Counted from the first letter of the stretch, positions 37,263 to 45,382 are shown. The stretch is 64,000 bases of DNA from CAIXZV01 sp963697365 (GCA_963697365.1 CAVONT010000008.1:124001-188000), one strand, 5' to 3'. The notes: a model not told the origin generated them from the sequence alone. Numbers and translations: made by a program.

Positions 37263-38579
37263 GTGCCCGAGATCCGCCCCTTCCGCGCCCTCCGCTACAA
37301 CTCCGAGGCCGTCGGGGACCCGGGCGCGATCATCGCCCCGCCATATGACGTGATCGGGCCAGACCAGCACCGCGAGCTGCTCGCGCGCCATCCGCTGAAC
37401 TCCGTGCGCCTGGACCTGCCGGAGGTGGTCGCCGGCGAGGACCCGGACGAGCGGTTCCGGCGCGCGGCGCGGACGCTCACAGCCTGGCGCTCCGATGGGA
37501 CGCTCCGCAAGGACCCGAAGCCCTCCGTGTACGTCTACGAGCAGACGTACCGCGTTCCGGGGACGGACCTGGAACGCACGCAGCGCGGCTTCTTCGCCCG
37601 CCTGCGCATCGAGTCGTTCGGACCGGGGAGCTCGGTCCTGCCCCACGAGCGCACGCTGTCCGGGCCCAAGGAGGACCGCTACCGCCTCCTGCGCGCGACC
37701 GGCCTCAACACGTCGCCCGTGGTCGGCCTGTACCAGGACAGCGGACGCGCAGCGAAGCCGGCGATGAGCTCGATCGTGCAGGCCGCTCCGGCCGTGGACA
37801 TCGCGGATGACGCCGGGGTGCGCCACCGGCTTTGGATCGTTCCCGACGAGGGAGAGGTATCTCCGGCCTCGCAGCTGATCGCTGCCGCCTCGTCAGGCGA
37901 CGTGGTCATCGCCGATGGCCACCACCGGTACGAGACGGCTGTCCGGTACCGGGACGAGCGACGGGTCAACCACACGGGCGAGCAGGATCCCGCCTTCGAC
38001 TTCCTGCTGATGCTCTTCCTGGACGCCGCCGACCAGCTCACGGTCCTGCCGACGCACCGGGTCGTCCACGGCCTGGGCGAGGAGGGGATCGCCCGGCTGG
38101 TGGCACGCCTGCCGGAGCTGTTCACGGTCGTCGCGGTGGCCGCCCCGGCGCTGGTGGAGCAGTTCGCCGCAGTCGGTGGCCGGCGCGGTGGTGACGGGCG
38201 GTTCGGGCTCGTGATGCGCACGGGAGCCTGGCTGCTCGAGGCGCGCCGGGAGGCGTGCGACGCCCTCGCGGGACCGGGTGGGCCGGCGGTCCGTGCGCTC
38301 GACGTGTCTCTCCTGGGGACGGCGCTGGAGGCCCTGGCCGGCATCGACTCCGCCGCGGTGGCCGCCGGCGGCCGGATCACCTACACGAAGTCAGCTGCCG
38401 AGGCCGAGGCTCTCGTCGAGGCCGCGTCGGACGGTGCCGATGCCGCGTTCCTCCTCGAGCCCACCCCTGTCGCGTCGATCCTCGAGGTGGCCCGCGACGG
38501 CGACGTCATGCCCCAGAAGTCGACCTACTTCTATCCCAAGGCCCTCACCGGCCTGATCTTCAACCCTCTCGAGTGGTAG
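37263..38579 (+). CDS. DUF1015 family protein
   Basis: 438 residues. The N-terminus IRPFRALRYNSEAVGDPGAI, followed by IAPPYDVIGP, is the family signature. DGHHRYETAVRYRDER (about 218-233) is the most conserved internal motif. The end, GDVMPQKSTYFYPKALTGLI, followed by NPLEW, is also typical. The family (SerK-like) is distantly related to a free-serine kinase described in archaea; that function is not established for bacterial members. Start GTG 37263 is the only one that preserves the conserved N-terminus. The hydrolase-fold gene starts 7 nt after the stop, so the two are probably co-transcribed. Confidence 0.9.
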   Translation: MPEIRPFRALRYNSEAVGDPGAIIAPPYDVIGPDQHRELLARHPLNSVRLDLPEVVAGEDPDERFRRAARTLTAWRSDGTLRKDPKPSVYVYEQTYRVPGTDLERTQRGFFARLRIESFGPGSSVLPHERTLSGPKEDRYRLLRATGLNTSPVVGLYQDSGRAAKPAMSSIVQAAPAVDIADDAGVRHRLWIVPDEGEVSPASQLIAAASSGDVVIADGHHRYETAVRYRDERRVNHTGEQDPAFDFLLMLFLDAADQLTVLPTHRVVHGLGEEGIARLVARLPELFTVVAVAAPALVEQFAAVGGRRGGDGRFGLVMRTGAWLLEARREACDALAGPGGPAVRALDVSLLGTALEALAGIDSAAVAAGGRITYTKSAAEAEALVEAASDGADAAFLLEPTPVASILEVARDGDVMPQKSTYFYPKALTGLIFNPLEW

Positions 38580-38586
38580 CCCGCTG

Positions 38587-39462
38587 ATGAGCGACCTGAC
38601 CCCGCCCGACCGCCTCATGGGCCGCGCGCACCCCGTGGGCGGCCGCCCCGTCCGCAAGGACGAGATCGAACTGGCCGACCGCGGCCTGTACATCGAGTCC
38701 TGGCTGCCGGAGCGCAGATCACGCCGCAAGCCGGTCCTGTTCGTCCACGGCGAGCTCGGCGGCTCCTGGGTCTGGGAGCGCTACCTGCACCACCTTGCCA
38801 GCCGCGGCTGGGAGGGCCACGCGCTCAACCTGCGCAACCACTACTGGTCGCAGACGGCAGACCCCGCGACGCTCGACATCGAGTCCTACACCGAGGATGT
38901 CGTGGCGGCGATGACCCGCCTCGGCCCGACGGTCGTCGCGGTCGGGCATGGCATGGGCGGGCTGCTGGTCCTCAAGGCGATCGAGCGGGCACCCTGCGCC
39001 GCGTATGTGCTCATCGCCCCCGAGGCACCCAAGGAGTTGCGCGACCCGGCCCGTCCGCATGTCGTGCGCGACATCCCTGACGCCTACGGGCGCGCCGAGC
39101 TCGGCTGGGAGACGCTGCCCGAGATGCTGCAGCGCGAGCACCGCGACCTGACGCTCAACGACGTGCTGCGGGTGCAGCACCTGCTCGGCCAGAAGCCGTT
39201 CGAGAGCGGGCGCGCGAAGCGGCAGGTGCTCACCGGTGTGCCGGTCGACCGGACCTCGATTCCGGACGTGCCCCGGCTGGTGATCGCCGGGGGCCTTGAC
39301 TCGACCGTGCCTGAGCCCGGCGTGGAGCGCCTCGCCGAGTGGCTGGACGCACCCTATGAGCCGTTCGGGGCGCACTCTCACTACGGCCTGGTCCTGGGCG
39401 AGCAGAGCTTCCTGCAGGTTGCCGAGACGCTGCGCTCGTTCCTGGAGTCGAACCGGCTGTAG
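38587..39462 (+). CDS. Alpha/beta-hydrolase-fold protein lacking the nucleophile serine
   Basis: 291 residues with a clear alpha/beta hydrolase layout. The oxyanion region is KPVLFVHGELGGSWVWERYL. The acid is in IAGGLDSTVPEPG and the base in FGAHSHYGLVLGEQ. The nucleophile elbow reads VVAVGHGMGGLLVLKAIE, so the expected G-x-S-x-G has Gly where Ser should be (codon GGC at 38953-38955). The fold is therefore secure but catalysis by the usual mechanism is not. One A-to-G change from AGC would produce this, so a base error or strain mutation is possible. It lies 7 nt behind DUF1015. Confidence 0.82.
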   Translation: MSDLTPPDRLMGRAHPVGGRPVRKDEIELADRGLYIESWLPERRSRRKPVLFVHGELGGSWVWERYLHHLASRGWEGHALNLRNHYWSQTADPATLDIESYTEDVVAAMTRLGPTVVAVGHGMGGLLVLKAIERAPCAAYVLIAPEAPKELRDPARPHVVRDIPDAYGRAELGWETLPEMLQREHRDLTLNDVLRVQHLLGQKPFESGRAKRQVLTGVPVDRTSIPDVPRLVIAGGLDSTVPEPGVERLAEWLDAPYEPFGAHSHYGLVLGEQSFLQVAETLRSFLESNRL

Positions 39463-39482
39463 CGCCGGTGTCGGACGGGTCT

Positions 39483-39514
39483 CGCCGGACCCGGAGCGGT
39501 TGCGGGGTCCGGCG
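39483..39514 (+). terminator. Hairpin after the hydrolase gene
   Basis: A perfect 10-bp stem, CGCCGGACCC with GGGTCCGGCG, has a 12-nt loop. There is no T-run after it, so it is a possible rather than typical terminator. It starts 20 nt after the stop at 39462. Confidence 0.45.
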
Positions 39515-39523
39515 GAATCCTGC

Positions 39524-39529
39524 TATCTT
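39524..39529 (+). promoter_or_regulatory. TAnnnT -10 box of tRNA-Glu
   Basis: TATCTT lies about 31 nt upstream of the mature tRNA 5' end. Confidence 0.4.
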
Positions 39530-39560
39530 TCGCGTCCGTCGCCCCGTGCGATGGGTTCCT

Positions 39561-39637
39561 GCCGCATTCGTCTAGAGGCCCAGGACACCGCCCTCTCAAG
39601 GCGGAGACCACCGGTTCGAATCCGGTATGCGGTACCA
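39561..39637 (+). tRNA. tRNA-Glu (anticodon CTC)
   Basis: A complete cloverleaf. The acceptor is GCCGCAT with ATGCGGT (first pair G-U) and the D arm is GTCT with GGAC. The anticodon stem CCGCC/GGCGG holds the loop CTCTCAA, anticodon CTC. The T arm is ACCGG TTCGAAT CCGGT. Discriminator A is followed by an encoded CCA. It reads GAG codons, abundant in this GC-rich genome. Confidence 0.95.
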
Positions 39638-39649
39638 GTGATCATTCGC

Positions 39650-39682
39650 AACGCCTCCGGTCCGCCGGGGGCGTTCCTGTTT
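39650..39682 (+). terminator. Terminator hairpin after tRNA-Glu
   Basis: The stem AACGCCTCCGG pairs with CCGGGGGCGTT (11 bp with one wobble). It has a TCCG loop and a short CCTGTTTCC tail, and begins 13 nt after the tRNA. Confidence 0.7.
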
Positions 39683-39718
39683 CCGGGAGCGGGCGCTCCG
39701 CGCGGCTCGCCCGGACGC

Positions 39719-39724
39719 TAGACT
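39719..39724 (+). promoter_or_regulatory. TAnnnT -10 box of the DUF1611 gene
   Basis: TAGACT is identical to the boxes before tRNA-Arg and the zinc-ribbon gene. It predicts a leader of about 18 nt before ATG 39749. Confidence 0.4.
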
Positions 39725-39748
39725 CGGCCGCACCCCGCCACCGCAGCA

Positions 39749-40879
39749 ATGGACGGCCTGATGTCCGCAGCACCCGAACGGCGTCTCGTGATCCTCGCCG
39801 AGGGCAACTTCGGCTTCCACCACGGCAAGACCGCGATGGGCGTGATCCGGTTCGGCACCGACAAGGTGGTGGCCGTCATCGACTCGACGCAGGCCGGCCG
39901 GAACGTCCGGGAGTGGCTGGGCGACTCCGGGCGCTTCGACATCCCGATTGTCGCCTCCCTCAATGACTCCCTCGGGTTCATCCCACGCGCAAGCGCCCTC
40001 CTGATCGGCATCGCGCCCACGGGTGGCAAGCTGCCGCCCGAATGGCGGGCGATCGTCCTGGCGGCGATCCGCTCCGGCCTGGACATTCACTCGGGGCTCC
40101 ACACGTTCCTCGGTGACGACCCGGAGTTCGCCGAGGCGGCGCGCTCGTCGGGCGTGCGCATCGTGGACTACCGGCGCCCGCCGGAGCGCATGGACACCGC
40201 GGTCGGCCGGCGACACCTGCCCGGCAAGCGCGTGATCCTGACCGTCGGAACGGACTGTGCGATCGGCAAGATGTCCGTGGCGCTGGAGCTGCGGCGTGCG
40301 GCCATCGCGGCCGGCCGGACGGCCGTCTTCGTGCCCACTGGACAGACCGGGATGATGATCGATGGCTGGGGCGTGGCGGTGGACCGCGTCATCAGCGACT
40401 TCCTCCAGGGCACGTGCGAGTGGCTGGTGGAGCAGGGCGAGCAGCGAGGAGACTGGCTGCTCGTCGAAGGGCAGGGAAGCCTGGACCACCCGGCGTACAG
40501 CTGCGTCACCCTCGGCCTGATCCATGGCTGCACGCCGCACGCGATGATCCTTGTCCACCGCCCAGCGCTGGCCGGCCACGACTTCGACCACGGCCCGGAC
40601 GTGTCCTTCCCGATCCAGCCGCTGCCGGAGTTCATCCGCCTGCATGAGGCCGTCGCGTCGCTGGTCCGCCCGTCGAAGGTGGTCGCTGTCGCACTCAACA
40701 CGAGCGACTACGACGAGGACGAGGCCCGCCGACTGATCGAGGCGACGGCCGCCGAGACTGGGCTGCCCGTCGCCGATCCCGTCCGCTTCGGCGGTGATGC
40801 CCTGTGGCACGAGATCGAGGCCGCAGTTGAGGCCCTGCCGTGGGTGGATGCGGCTCCCTCCGCCGGGACCGGGGCATGA
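39749..40879 (+). CDS. DUF1611 protein, probable D-glutamate N-acetyltransferase (DgcN-like)
   Basis: 376 residues. The N-terminal Rossmann-like DUF1611_N part begins RRLVILAEGNFGFHHGKTAM, then contains VVAVIDSTQAGRNVREWLG and SGLHTFLGDDPEFA. The C-terminal P-loop part has ILTVGTDCAIGKMSVALELR, then FVPTGQTGMMIDGWGVAVDR and LLVEGQGSLDHPAYSCVTLG. Characterised relatives (DgcN) acetylate D-glutamate. Their partner DgcA, an enolase-superfamily racemase, turns the product into N-acetyl-L-glutamate. Such a partner is encoded immediately downstream with a 4-nt overlap. Assignment to this pathway is by homology and pairing. A role in peptidoglycan-derived D-amino acid recycling would also fit. ATG 39761 is an alternative start. 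Confidence 0.8.
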   Translation: MDGLMSAAPERRLVILAEGNFGFHHGKTAMGVIRFGTDKVVAVIDSTQAGRNVREWLGDSGRFDIPIVASLNDSLGFIPRASALLIGIAPTGGKLPPEWRAIVLAAIRSGLDIHSGLHTFLGDDPEFAEAARSSGVRIVDYRRPPERMDTAVGRRHLPGKRVILTVGTDCAIGKMSVALELRRAAIAAGRTAVFVPTGQTGMMIDGWGVAVDRVISDFLQGTCEWLVEQGEQRGDWLLVEGQGSLDHPAYSCVTLGLIHGCTPHAMILVHRPALAGHDFDHGPDVSFPIQPLPEFIRLHEAVASLVRPSKVVAVALNTSDYDEDEARRLIEATAAETGLPVADPVRFGGDALWHEIEAAVEALPWVDAAPSAGTGA

Positions 40880-41961
40880 CGCTCTCACTGCGCTCAAGGA
40901 CGCTGACCCTTCTGCTGCGCGACCCGTTTGTCATCGCCCGCTCCAGCCACGGCGAGGGGCTGGTCGAGACGACCGTGGTGATCGAGATCCACGACAGCGA
41001 GGACCCAACTGGCCCGGTCGGTCTGGGCGAGGGCTACCCGGACAGCTACTACGGCGACACGCCTGAGACGATGGCAGCCGTGACACCCCTGCTCCTCGAG
41101 GCACTTGCGCCGGTCACACCGGAGCTGCGGGGCGGGGTCGAGGCCGCGCGCGCTGCCCTCGAGGACGCGTCACGTCGGATGGACGACGCCATCGGACACC
41201 ATGGCGCGATCAAGTGCGCCATCGACATCGCGCTGCACGATCTCGTGGGCAAGCGCCTTGGGCTGTCCGTCCGGGACCTGCTGGGCGTGGAGGGGGAGGT
41301 TCCGCCCACGGACTTCACACTGGGCATCGACGCGCCCGCTGTCGTCGCCCGACGGGCCCGGCGCGCCGCGGCGTTCCCGGCCCTCAAGATCAAGCTGGGC
41401 GGCCCGTCGGACATCGAGACACTGGAGGCCGTCAGAACCGTCTACGACGGTCCCATCAGGGTTGATGCCAACACCGGGTGGACGCCGGAGGGAGCCGCCT
41501 CGATGCTGGACGACCTCCAGCGGCTTGGCGTGGTGCTCATCGAGCAACCGTTCCCTGCGCGCCGCCTCGACCAGCTCGCGTGGCTCCAGGCCCGCTCCCC
41601 ATTGCCCATCGTGGCCGACGAGAGCTCGGTCACGGCCGATGACCTGGACGCCCTCGTCGGCGTCGTCGCGGGTGTCAACGTGAAGCTGGCCAAGGTGGGC
41701 GGAGTCGGCCCGGCGAAGCGCATGCTGGAGCGTGCTCGGGCCATGGGGTTCCGGACATTCCTGGGCTGCATGGAGGAGACCTCGATCGTGATCGCGGCCT
41801 CCGCTGCGGTATCACCACTTGCCGAGTGGGTGGACCTCGACGGCTGCCTCCTGCTCGCCGATGACCCGGTGATCGGCCTGGCCATCGGCGAGGACAAGGT
41901 CTGGTGCCTGCCGGACAAGCCCGGCCTGGGCCTCGAGCTGCGGCCCGACGCCCGGCCATAG
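40876..41961 (+). CDS. Enolase-superfamily epimerase/racemase (DgcA/dipeptide epimerase-like)
   Basis: 361 residues. The capping domain includes LRSRTLTLLLRDPFVIARSS. The barrel carries FPALKIKLGG (K-x-K pair, about 172-174), IRVDANTGW (metal Asp), VVLIEQPF (metal Glu), PIVADES (metal Asp) and VNVKLAKVGG (opposite Lys). All residues for 1,1-proton transfer of the muconate-lactonizing/dipeptide-epimerase group are present. ATG 40876 overlaps the DUF1611 stop. With the upstream gene it resembles the DgcN-DgcA pair, where it would racemise N-acetyl-D-glutamate. L-Ala-D/L-Glu epimerase activity is the main alternative. Confidence 0.85.
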   Translation: MTLSLRSRTLTLLLRDPFVIARSSHGEGLVETTVVIEIHDSEDPTGPVGLGEGYPDSYYGDTPETMAAVTPLLLEALAPVTPELRGGVEAARAALEDASRRMDDAIGHHGAIKCAIDIALHDLVGKRLGLSVRDLLGVEGEVPPTDFTLGIDAPAVVARRARRAAAFPALKIKLGGPSDIETLEAVRTVYDGPIRVDANTGWTPEGAASMLDDLQRLGVVLIEQPFPARRLDQLAWLQARSPLPIVADESSVTADDLDALVGVVAGVNVKLAKVGGVGPAKRMLERARAMGFRTFLGCMEETSIVIAASAAVSPLAEWVDLDGCLLLADDPVIGLAIGEDKVWCLPDKPGLGLELRPDARP

Positions 41962-42269
41962 CAGATCGGAAACGGCGCCGCAACCGGTCGTCACGCACGG
42001 ACCACACCGACGGCGTCAACAACTTTCGGACCCGTCTCGCGGACTGTCCACCACTGTTCACCGGGTGTGGACAAGTCGGTTGGCAACATGGTGGAGAAGC
42101 CCCTTCACCGAACGGCGAAGGCGTCCTAGCATTCCTGCATCGCTGCCGTCCCAGGGGACCCGGGAGGACCTCGCGGCGAGTCGCACCAACCGAACCGAGC
42201 CGGTGGCCAGGGCCCGGACCCGCCCGCCCTGCCGGCTGACCCAGCACGCCCGACCGAGGACCCGTATCG
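41962..42269. other. 308-bp intergenic region with DnaA-box-like sites and an operator-like inverted repeat
   Basis: TGTGGACAA at 42066-42074 is a perfect reverse complement of TTGTCCACA, the DnaA box form usual in GC-rich Gram-positives. TGTCCAC at 42045-42051 mirrors GTGGACA at 42067-42073 across a 15-nt spacer. CTGTTCACC at 42053 is a weaker copy. Farther on, CCTTCACCG and CGGCGAAGG (42102-42110, 42113-42121) form a near-perfect inverted repeat with a 2-nt gap. No dnaA, dnaN or other replication gene is nearby, so an origin is not claimed. Confidence 0.4.
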
Positions 42270-42599
42270 ATGCAGCCCGCCGTCTCAGCGCCCGCCTCAC
42301 CCGAGGCCGAGGCCTTCGTCCGCTTCTGCTACCAGCGCCGCCGCGTCGGCTGGCCGGAGCTCTATGACGAGATGTGCGCGGTGGCCACCAGGGGCCTGTT
42401 TCGGGGCATGGGCCATGACGCCCTGGCGGAGATCGGCGTGGGGTTCAGCCTGTTCGAGACACCTCACCTCGCGCAGCTCGTCAGATCGGTCGTGACCGAG
42501 GAGCAGGCGGTTCGACGGGCGGCCCGAGCGGCAGCCGTCGAATCGATGGCGGTCCGCGCGGCTGACGACGCTGGCTGCCCGGCGGCGACCGCCGCCTGA
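42270..42599 (+). CDS. Conserved-looking small soluble protein, unknown function
   Basis: 109 residues, no TM or signal. The central core is AFVRFCYQRRRVGWPELYDE, then MCAVATRGLFRGMGHDALAE and IGVGFSLFETPHLAQLVRSV. The ends are Ala-rich. The ordered, tryptophan- and aromatic-containing core and unbiased composition argue for a real gene. The upstream 308 bp holds DnaA-box-like and operator-like repeats. I do not recognise the family, and no motif suggests an activity. Confidence 0.6.
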   Translation: MQPAVSAPASPEAEAFVRFCYQRRRVGWPELYDEMCAVATRGLFRGMGHDALAEIGVGFSLFETPHLAQLVRSVVTEEQAVRRAARAAAVESMAVRAADDAGCPAATAA

Positions 42600-42628
42600 G
42601 GAACGCTTCGCCTGGGGAATGCCTCGGG

Positions 42629-42856
42629 TCAGGCCCGGACGCGTCGCCGGGCCATCTCGCCCTCGATCTGGCGCTCGGCCTCGACGTATCGGTCGATCTG
42701 CTCGCGCAGCTGGTTTGCCTCGGGCGTGTACAGGTGGACCTGCTGCTGCAGGATGTACGAAAGCCGGCGGCTGGTCATCCGCACATGGTCCAGGTTCTTC
42801 ATGAGGACCAGCGGATCCATCGAGGCGAGGTCGGACGGGTGATACATCTGGTTCAT
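42629..42856 (-). CDS. Small helical protein, unknown function
   Basis: 75 residues: MNQMYHPSDLASMDPLVLMK, then NLDHVRMTSRRLSYILQQQV and HLYTPEANQLREQIDRYVEA, ending in a basic tail. It is predicted as two amphipathic helices, possibly a coiled coil. Codon use is normal for the window. No family is recognised. It is convergent with the 42270 gene and lies 65 nt downstream of the DNA methyltransferase stop, so it could be the distal gene of that transcript. Confidence 0.5.
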   Translation of the reverse strand: MNQMYHPSDLASMDPLVLMKNLDHVRMTSRRLSYILQQQVHLYTPEANQLREQIDRYVEAERQIEGEMARRRVRA

Positions 42857-42921
42857 CGGTTCGTCATGCTAGCCGAAGCGCGGGCTCCGCGGAGGGTCGT
42901 CGCGGACCGGGGGCCCGCCCG

Positions 42922-44334
42922 TCAGATTGCGCGAAGGCCGGCCGGGGGCCACGTCCAGTCAATCGGAAGGTCGGCGGCTGACAACGCTCGGCGGCGACCT
43001 GCCTCCCCGGCGCCCAGCACGAGGATCCGGTCCTTCTTCGTCGCCTGACCCGCCTCCTCGCCCCACAGCCGGGTCATCTTCCGGTTGGCCGCGACCGTGT
43101 CGTCGATCACGCCCGCGAGCCGGAAGCCGGCCGGGACGGCGGCCTCCTCCCAGACCCGATCCGCCAGGCCCAGCCCCGTCGTGGACGGCTTGCCACGGTC
43201 CGTCTCGACCTCGCCGATGACGACCACTGCGATCCCGTCGTCGGTCAGCGCCGGGCGAAGGTCCTCGAGGACCTCGCGCAGGAACACGAGGTACGGCTCG
43301 CGCTGGTGGGCGTCATCGAGCTCGGCGTCGATGGCGCCGGCATCGAAGCCGAGGAGCCAGGTGCGCAGCCAGTTGTAGTACCCGTACTTGAGCACGCGCA
43401 GGTAGGGCGGTGACATGACCACGAGGCGGGCACGGTCGGGGAGGCCGTGGGCTCTCAGCGCCGCTCGGGCACGTGTTCCGGACGTCCGTGCGTCGCCGTG
43501 GAGCGCAATGCCAGGCGTCGTCGGCAGGGGCTGGCGGTAGAGGCGGTCCAGCTTGGTGCCAAGCAGGTCGAAGACGTCGCGCTCCGGTGACTCGAACCCA
43601 GTCCGGGCCACGAAGTCCCGGACGTAGCGGGGCGCCATCGAGAAGGTGTTCGGCATCACCGTCGAGAGATAGCCGGGCGTCTTCCCGTGCAGGATCCCGA
43701 CGAGGGCGCCCGCCAGGAACCGGTCCGTGCGCTGGTCGAGACGGAGGGCCGCGCGGACCATGAGCAGCTGGGCGAGCGTGCGCTCGTGGAACACGGAGGC
43801 CACCTCGGCCGGTACCGGATCGGTGCCGTCCTCGGGACCCATACCGGATCCGGCGCCCGGGACGAGGACGTCGAACAGGCCAGCCCGAGGCTCCTTGACG
43901 GCGCGGGCCAGCTCCAGCCACTGGGGACCTGCGGCTGCCCAGGCGAGGCGGAGCGCCGCCAGGCGGGTGCGTGCCTCGGCGGGGCCGGCTGGCTGGAGCT
44001 TCGCGGCAGTGAGGATGTGGGCGAGGGGATTGAGATCGTTGCCAACCCCGATCCGGCCCTCGGCCGCGGCCTGGAGCGGCGCCGTGCCACGGCCTGAGAA
44101 CGGGTCGAAGACGACATCGCCCGGGCGCGAGTACCGGGCAATGAACGCGTGGACGAGGGCCGCCGGGAAGCTCGCGAGATACGAGCACATCGGCTGGAGG
44201 CTGTGGCCCCACAGGCGCGCCTGATCCTTCCACTCGGGCTCGATGGCCAGCGTGGGCAGGACGACCGGCAGCTCGAGCGCGAGCTGGCCGACCGTGGTCG
44301 GTTGGGTGGGCGTGCGCATGTGGTGGTCGGGCAT
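42922..44334 (-). CDS. DNA methyltransferase (SPPY type), solitary
   Basis: 470 residues from ATG 44334; the 5' extension to 44478 lacks support. The SAM-binding motif I is VVFDPFSGRGTAPLQAAAEG (about 75-94), preceded by a motif X-like WGHSLQPMCSYLASFPAAL. The catalytic motif IV is VVMSPPYLRVLKYGYYN (about 306-322). SPPY is typical of N4-cytosine enzymes, though some N6-adenine enzymes share it. About 215 residues separate the two motifs and may hold target recognition. The late part, GIAVVVIGEVETDRG, and RLWGEEAG fit the family. No restriction endonuclease or specificity subunit lies nearby, so this is an orphan methylase or part of a non-restriction system. Confidence 0.82.
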   Translation of the reverse strand: MPDHHMRTPTQPTTVGQLALELPVVLPTLAIEPEWKDQARLWGHSLQPMCSYLASFPAALVHAFIARYSRPGDVVFDPFSGRGTAPLQAAAEGRIGVGNDLNPLAHILTAAKLQPAGPAEARTRLAALRLAWAAAGPQWLELARAVKEPRAGLFDVLVPGAGSGMGPEDGTDPVPAEVASVFHERTLAQLLMVRAALRLDQRTDRFLAGALVGILHGKTPGYLSTVMPNTFSMAPRYVRDFVARTGFESPERDVFDLLGTKLDRLYRQPLPTTPGIALHGDARTSGTRARAALRAHGLPDRARLVVMSPPYLRVLKYGYYNWLRTWLLGFDAGAIDAELDDAHQREPYLVFLREVLEDLRPALTDDGIAVVVIGEVETDRGKPSTTGLGLADRVWEEAAVPAGFRLAGVIDDTVAANRKMTRLWGEEAGQATKKDRILVLGAGEAGRRRALSAADLPIDWTWPPAGLRAI

Positions 44335-44636
44335 TCCCGGGCTCGACAGAGCGCGCAGGCTTGGGCTCCCGCGCGAAGGGCGGCCAGCGTAGCACCGCGG
44401 TGCGCGTGGGCAACTAGGACGAATCACCCATGCGCCAGGCCGTGTCGGCCGGTCCCCTCGCCCTGCTCGAGCGAGCAAGGTCGTCCGCCCAATCGGAGCG
44501 GTGGAATCGCCGCGCGCAGCCCCCGTGCCTCAGCGGTTAGAGCTCTGCGAATGGACTCTGGTGGCCTGGGCTCTGAAGCAGCCGTCGTCGCCTCCCTGTT
44601 CGCGTCCGCTCCGCGTCGAGCCGCCGCGGGGCCGAT
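44335..44636. other. Intergenic region containing a tRNA 5'-half remnant
   Basis: About 300 bp without a convincing gene. The only structure I see is at 44519-44543: GCCCCCGT, a short variable step, then CTCAGCGG-TTAGAGC. It matches the acceptor 5' strand and D arm of tRNA-Arg at 45383 with a few changes. The sequence after it has no anticodon or T arm, so no tRNA can form. Confidence 0.5.
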
Positions 44637-45155
44637 CTACGCGAGCGTCGGATCAGCAGTCGGGTCCATGACCTCGGCGGAACCCGCAGCGACCGCCCGG
44701 ACTCGCCACCATCGTGCGAGCGCCGCAACGCCCGCGATCAGCATCCCCGCGCCGATCGTCGCGATGTCGTTGATGGGGGAGCCTCCGGTGACCCAGAAGA
44801 AGAGGTTCCTGAGGGCCAAGGCAACCGCTTCCGGCAGCACATCGCTCCCCTCGCGGGCGAGGTTCCACCAGATCCACAGCTGGGCCATGAAGAAGCTGCC
44901 CACGATGCCATAGGCAATGCCGACGACCACCGATGCCGACCTCCATGCCAGCACGCCGAGAAGCAGGACGGACCCGGCGACCAGCAGCGCCTCGAGCACG
45001 GTCATCATGGCGACCGAGGAAGGGTCACCTGTCAGTGCTTGCTGCCCAACGTCGCGCATGACGGTGTTGTCGAACCAGGCCACGATGACCAGCACGATCG
45101 CGGCAGCCGCCAAGGCCGCGAGCGTGGGGGCGCTCCCGCTGACCAGGCGTCGCAT
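44637..45155 (-). CDS. Four-TM membrane protein, unknown function
   Basis: 172 residues with four hydrophobic helices: TLAALAAAAIVLVIVAWF, VLEALLVAGSVLLLGVLAW, VVGIAYGIVGSFFMAQLWIW and IATIGAGMLIAGVAALARWW. A loop between helices 3 and 4 reads ALRNLFFWVTGGSPINDIA. The tail is short and acidic. No family is recognised. It is flanked by a tRNA remnant downstream of its stop and tRNA-Arg on the other side in opposite orientation. The ATG at 45155 has no strong ribosome site. Confidence 0.6.
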   Translation of the reverse strand: MRRLVSGSAPTLAALAAAAIVLVIVAWFDNTVMRDVGQQALTGDPSSVAMMTVLEALLVAGSVLLLGVLAWRSASVVVGIAYGIVGSFFMAQLWIWWNLAREGSDVLPEAVALALRNLFFWVTGGSPINDIATIGAGMLIAGVAALARWWRVRAVAAGSAEVMDPTADPTLA

Positions 45156-45362
45156 GACGCACCATCGCCTTCCCGGGACGCCCGCTGCGGGTCGTTGGCT
45201 CCCGCTCTATGCGGTGAGACGCGGCACGAGGTCGCATGTTGCGCTCTCGACAGGATCAGGTGGGCCCCAAGCCTCAGCATGGGCCCGACGGCAGGATCGA
45301 CGCCAGCGGCGTGCCACGACTGCTCGAGGCCGTCAGCTCCGTCGATGGTCCAGATTCGTGCG

Positions 45363-45368
45363 TAGACT
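45363..45368 (+). promoter_or_regulatory. TAnnnT -10 box of tRNA-Arg
   Basis: TAGACT lies 14 nt upstream of the mature 5' end, giving a leader of about 8 nt. A stable-RNA gene with this box supports TAnnnT as the -10 consensus in this genome. Confidence 0.5.
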
Positions 45369-45382
45369 GAGCAGGTGACCGC

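Noticed and set aside
42045..42074. Chromosomal replication origin
   Set aside because: There is only one good DnaA box, no AT-rich unwinding region, and no dnaA, dnaN, gyrB or parAB genes nearby.
44519..44590. A third tRNA gene
   Set aside because: Only the acceptor 5' strand and a D-arm-like part are present. No anticodon arm, T arm or matching 3' acceptor strand follows.
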